Assembly (NCBI GenBank): GCA_900472485.1
Contig: UCII01000001.1
Location: 245,986-309,985 of the forward strand
DNA length: 64,000 nt
Direction of reading: 5' to 3'
Source: Hyphomicrobiales bacterium
GTDB taxonomy: Bacteria > Pseudomonadota > Alphaproteobacteria > Rhizobiales > Rhizobiaceae
Shown: one piece after another, positions 61,622-64,000 of the stretch
How positions within the stretch are numbered: position 1 is the first letter of the stretch
Layout of the letters: each line of letters begins with the position of its first letter
Program-made: the position numbers and the translations under genes
The notes under the pieces: generated by a model
Databases searched by the model: none
Told to the model about the DNA's origin: nothing
The model's input: only the letters and a program-made list of their open reading frames with translations

Positions 61622-62679
61622 CCCAGGATTTTTCCTATGCGGGCAGCCCCGCCGAGATCGTCTTCGGTGCCGGCAGCCGGAGCCGGGTGGCGGAATGGGT
61701 GGCAAAAGCCGGCTGCAAGCGGGCCCTGGTGCTCTCGACGCCGCATCAGAAGGCTGATGCGGAGGCGCTGGCCAAAGAGATCGGGCCGCTTGCCTGCGGC
61801 GTCTTCTCAGGCGCGACAATGCACACGCCTGTCGAGGTGACCGAGGCGGCGATGCGGCTGGTGGCGGAAACCGGAGCGGACTGCGTCGTCTCGCTCGGCG
61901 GCGGATCGACAACCGGGCTCGGCAAGGCGATTGCCTATCGCACCGATCTTCTCCAGATCGTCATTCCTACGACCTATGCCGGGTCGGAGGTGACGCCGAT
62001 CCTCGGGCAGACCGAAGGTGGCCGCAAGACGACGGTACGCGATGCCAGGATATTGCCGGAGATCGTGATTTACGATCCGGCGTTGACACTCGGACTGCCG
62101 GTCGCCACGAGCGTGACGAGTGGGCTCAACGCCATGGCCCATGCCGTCGAGGGGCTTTATGCGCAAGACCGCAATCCGATTTCGAGCCTGATGGCATTGG
62201 AAGGCCTGAGGGCCTTTGCCCGAAGCCTGCCTGTTATCGTCAACGATCCCAAGAACGCAGAGGCGCGCAGCGATGCGCTTTACGGCGCCTGGCTCTGCGG
62301 CTCGGTGCTCGGCACGGTCGGCATGGCGTTGCATCACAAGATTTGTCACACGCTCGGCGGCTCCTTCGATACGCCGCATGCCGAAACCCATGCGGTGATG
62401 CTGCCGCATACGGCCGCCTTCAATGCCGCAGCCGCGGCATCGGAGCTGGTAGAAGCGGCCGCTATTTTCAGCGGCTCCATCGGTGGTGGGCTCTGGGATT
62501 TCGCCAAGGCGATCGGATCGCCATTGTCGCTCAAGGAATTCGGGCTGACGGAAGCCGATCTCGATCGCGCGGCTGCGATCGCTGTCGAGAATCCGTACTG
62601 GAATCCGCGACCGATCGATCGGGGTGCGATCCGCCAGCTTCTGCAGAACGCCTGGGAGGGCCGGCGGCCTACGGACTGA
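61618..62679 (+). CDS. Maleylacetate reductase
   Basis: A 353-residue iron-dependent alcohol-dehydrogenase-like enzyme that reduces maleylacetate to 3-oxoadipate with NAD(P)H. It has the nucleotide-binding SLGGGSTTGLGKAIAYRT (about 98-115), IPTTYAGSEVTP, and the His-rich segment HHKICHTLGGSFDTPHAETHAVMLP (about 240-264) that marks the family. It is translationally coupled to the dioxygenase gene, completing a two-step hydroxyquinol-to-3-oxoadipate route. No hydroxyquinol-forming hydroxylase is in the window. Confidence 0.93.
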   Translation: MTQDFSYAGSPAEIVFGAGSRSRVAEWVAKAGCKRALVLSTPHQKADAEALAKEIGPLACGVFSGATMHTPVEVTEAAMRLVAETGADCVVSLGGGSTTGLGKAIAYRTDLLQIVIPTTYAGSEVTPILGQTEGGRKTTVRDARILPEIVIYDPALTLGLPVATSVTSGLNAMAHAVEGLYAQDRNPISSLMALEGLRAFARSLPVIVNDPKNAEARSDALYGAWLCGSVLGTVGMALHHKICHTLGGSFDTPHAETHAVMLPHTAAFNAAAAASELVEAAAIFSGSIGGGLWDFAKAIGSPLSLKEFGLTEADLDRAAAIAVENPYWNPRPIDRGAIRQLLQNAWEGRRPTD

Positions 62680-62735
62680 GACATAGGCGCCTGTTGGCGC
62701 ACTCTTTGGGAGGAGAGGCAATGAGGGGAGGAAAC

Positions 62736-64000
62736 ATGTTCACGAGACGCGATTTTCTGAAGACGACGGCAGCCGGCGGCGCGCTGATTGCAAGCTCGGG
62801 CCTGCCCATGCCGGCGATTGCCAAGAATGCGGCAATCAAGCTTGGCTATGTCAGCCCGCAGACGGGGCCGCTCGCCGCTTTCGGCGAAGCCGACAAATTC
62901 GTCATCGACGCCTTTCTGGCGACGACGAAGGCAAAGGGCCTGAACTACGAGGTCGTGGTCAAGGACAGCCAGTCGAACCCGAACCGCGCTGCCGAGGTCG
63001 CAAAGGAGCTGATCGTCGACAGCCAGATCAACCTGATGCTCGTATCCTCGACGCCGGAAACGACCAATCCGGTCTCGACGACCTGTGAGGGCGAGGAGAT
63101 GCCCTGCATTTCCACGGTCGCGCCGTGGCAGCCCTGGTTCATCGGCCAGCAGGGCAATCCCGGCGATCCCGCCTCGTGGAAGCCCTTCAATTACGCCTAT
63201 CATTTCTTCTGGGGCCTTGAAGATATCATCGCTGTTTTCACCGGCATGTGGAGCCAGATCGACACCAACAAGAAGGTTGGCGGCCTGTTCCCGAATGATG
63301 GTGATGGTAACGCCTGGGGCGACAAGGTCGTCGGCTTCCCGCCGGTCCTCGAAAAGCTCGGCTACGGGTTGACGGATACCGGCCGCTACCAGAACCTGAC
63401 GGATGATTTTTCGGCACAGATCAATGCCTTCAAGCAGGCAGGCACCGATATCCTGACCGGGGTGATGATCCCGCCCGATCTCACCACCTTCTGGAACCAG
63501 GCCAAGCAACAGGGTCTGAAGCCGAAGGTTGCCTCGATCGGCAAGGCGCTTCTCTTCCCGCAGACCGTCGAAGCACTGGGGAATGCCGGGCACAATCTGT
63601 CGACTGAAGTCTGGTGGACCCCGACGCATCCATTCAAATCGTCGCTGACGGGCGAGACCGCGGCCGCCGTGGCGGCTGCCTTCACCAAGACAACCGGCCG
63701 CCCATGGACCCAGCCTATCGGCTTTGCCCATGCGCTGTTCGAGCTTGCCGTCGATGTCATGACGCGGACCGAGGATGCTGATGATGCCGAGGCCGTCGCC
63801 AAGGCGATCGGAGAAACCAAGCTCGACACCCTCGTCGGGCCGATCTCCTGGGGCAACGAGAAGCTGCCGCCCTTCGCGCAGAAGAATGTCGCCAAGACGC
63901 CGCTGGTCGGCGGCCAATGGCGGCTGAAATCCGGCGGCGGCTACGATCTCGTCGTCGTCGAAAACGGGCTGGCGCCCAATGTGCCGCTTGGCGGCAAGCT
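62736..64000 (+). CDS. ABC transporter substrate-binding protein (branched-chain amino acid/aromatic type), partial
   Basis: The first 421 residues of a type I periplasmic binding protein (LivK-like family), open at the window edge. The N-terminus has a Tat signal (FTRRDFLKTTAAGGALIASS) cleaved near AIAKNAA. Family features are LGYVSPQTGPLAAFGEAD and VKDSQSNPNRAAEVAKELI. The ATG at 62736 follows GGGGAGGAAA; the ATG at 62721, also with a ribosome binding site, is in frame and possible. In this family several members bind aromatic acids, so it may import the ring substrate of the operon. It is 56 bases after the maleylacetate reductase gene. Confidence 0.88.
   Translation, partial: MFTRRDFLKTTAAGGALIASSGLPMPAIAKNAAIKLGYVSPQTGPLAAFGEADKFVIDAFLATTKAKGLNYEVVVKDSQSNPNRAAEVAKELIVDSQINLMLVSSTPETTNPVSTTCEGEEMPCISTVAPWQPWFIGQQGNPGDPASWKPFNYAYHFFWGLEDIIAVFTGMWSQIDTNKKVGGLFPNDGDGNAWGDKVVGFPPVLEKLGYGLTDTGRYQNLTDDFSAQINAFKQAGTDILTGVMIPPDLTTFWNQAKQQGLKPKVASIGKALLFPQTVEALGNAGHNLSTEVWWTPTHPFKSSLTGETAAAVAAAFTKTTGRPWTQPIGFAHALFELAVDVMTRTEDADDAEAVAKAIGETKLDTLVGPISWGNEKLPPFAQKNVAKTPLVGGQWRLKSGGGYDLVVVENGLAPNVPLGGK

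Noticed and set aside
62346..63917. Long antisense frame (523 residues) opposite maleylacetate reductase and the binding protein
   Set aside because: It spans two genes that have clear family motifs on the other strand; its sequence has no recognisable domain.
1..64000. tRNA, rRNA or complete insertion sequence
   Set aside because: No tRNA-like T-loop with matching acceptor, no rRNA segment and no transposase gene was recognised by eye; a tRNAscan or ISfinder search would be decisive.

Overview
The window looks like a Rhizobiales genome, most likely Rhizobium or a close relative. The evidence is GC-rich coding sequence, protein families typical of rhizobia (phenylacetate cluster with PaaX, MEKHLA and DUF1127 small proteins, RbsA/RhaS-type sugar ABC importers, AHL synthase) and a dispersed REP-like palindromic repeat. 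The density of catabolic cassettes, each with its own local regulator, suggests an accessory replicon or an accessory chromosomal region, but the replicon cannot be identified from the sequence. I saw no rRNA, tRNA, CRISPR array, complete insertion sequence or replication gene.

Region 1 (1-17.7 kb) is an aromatic-acid block. An aromatic aminotransferase and a 2-oxoacid dehydrogenase (E2 and a fused E1) are read leftward from a divergent Lrp-type regulator. Next come paaX and a rightward paaABCDE operon extended by an extra ferritin-like Paa protein, paaZ, a hotdog thioesterase and paaY. A TetR regulator and paaK, paaI and paaG lie on the other strand. Near-identical TetR-type operators sit in front of paaA and paaG. 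I infer a route from phenylalanine (or tyrosine) through the arylpyruvate to the aryl-acetyl-CoA and then to the ring epoxidase.

Region 2 (17.7-36 kb) is a patchwork. It holds a convergent LuxI/LuxR quorum-sensing pair, a small operon of two paralogous unknown proteins plus a TetR regulator with its own operator, an acyltransferase, several small proteins, and a NarX/NarL-like two-component system flanked on both sides by exported Gly/Asn-rich proteins. After these come a DUF1236 protein, a CheW-like protein, a sterol-desaturase-family enzyme, a membrane-anchored AraC regulator, an MhpD-like hydratase and two tiny overlapping genes. Several intergenic stretches of 0.4-1 kb hold no convincing gene.

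Region 3 (36-51.6 kb) is carbohydrate metabolism: three short-chain dehydrogenases and a PfkB kinase (probable polyol/ketose use), a cyclopropane-fatty-acid synthase-family protein, an L,D-transpeptidase, and then a complete sugar cassette. That cassette has a divergent epimerase, a LacI regulator, a periplasmic binding protein, an ATPase, two permeases, an FGGY kinase and a class II aldolase. REP-like and GC-rich hairpins separate the binding-protein gene from the ATPase gene.

Region 4 (51.6-64 kb) contains a ParD/ParE toxin-antitoxin pair, an OmpR-type regulator whose partner histidine kinase has an in-frame TAG in its first membrane segment, an exported ankyrin protein, (S)-ureidoglycine aminohydrolase, a CadC-like regulator with TPRs, and an unknown DNA-binding-like protein. 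The window ends in a LysR-controlled hydroxyquinol lower pathway (intradiol dioxygenase, maleylacetate reductase) followed by an ABC solute-binding protein that runs off the edge. The dioxygenase has Asn where the family normally has an iron-binding His.
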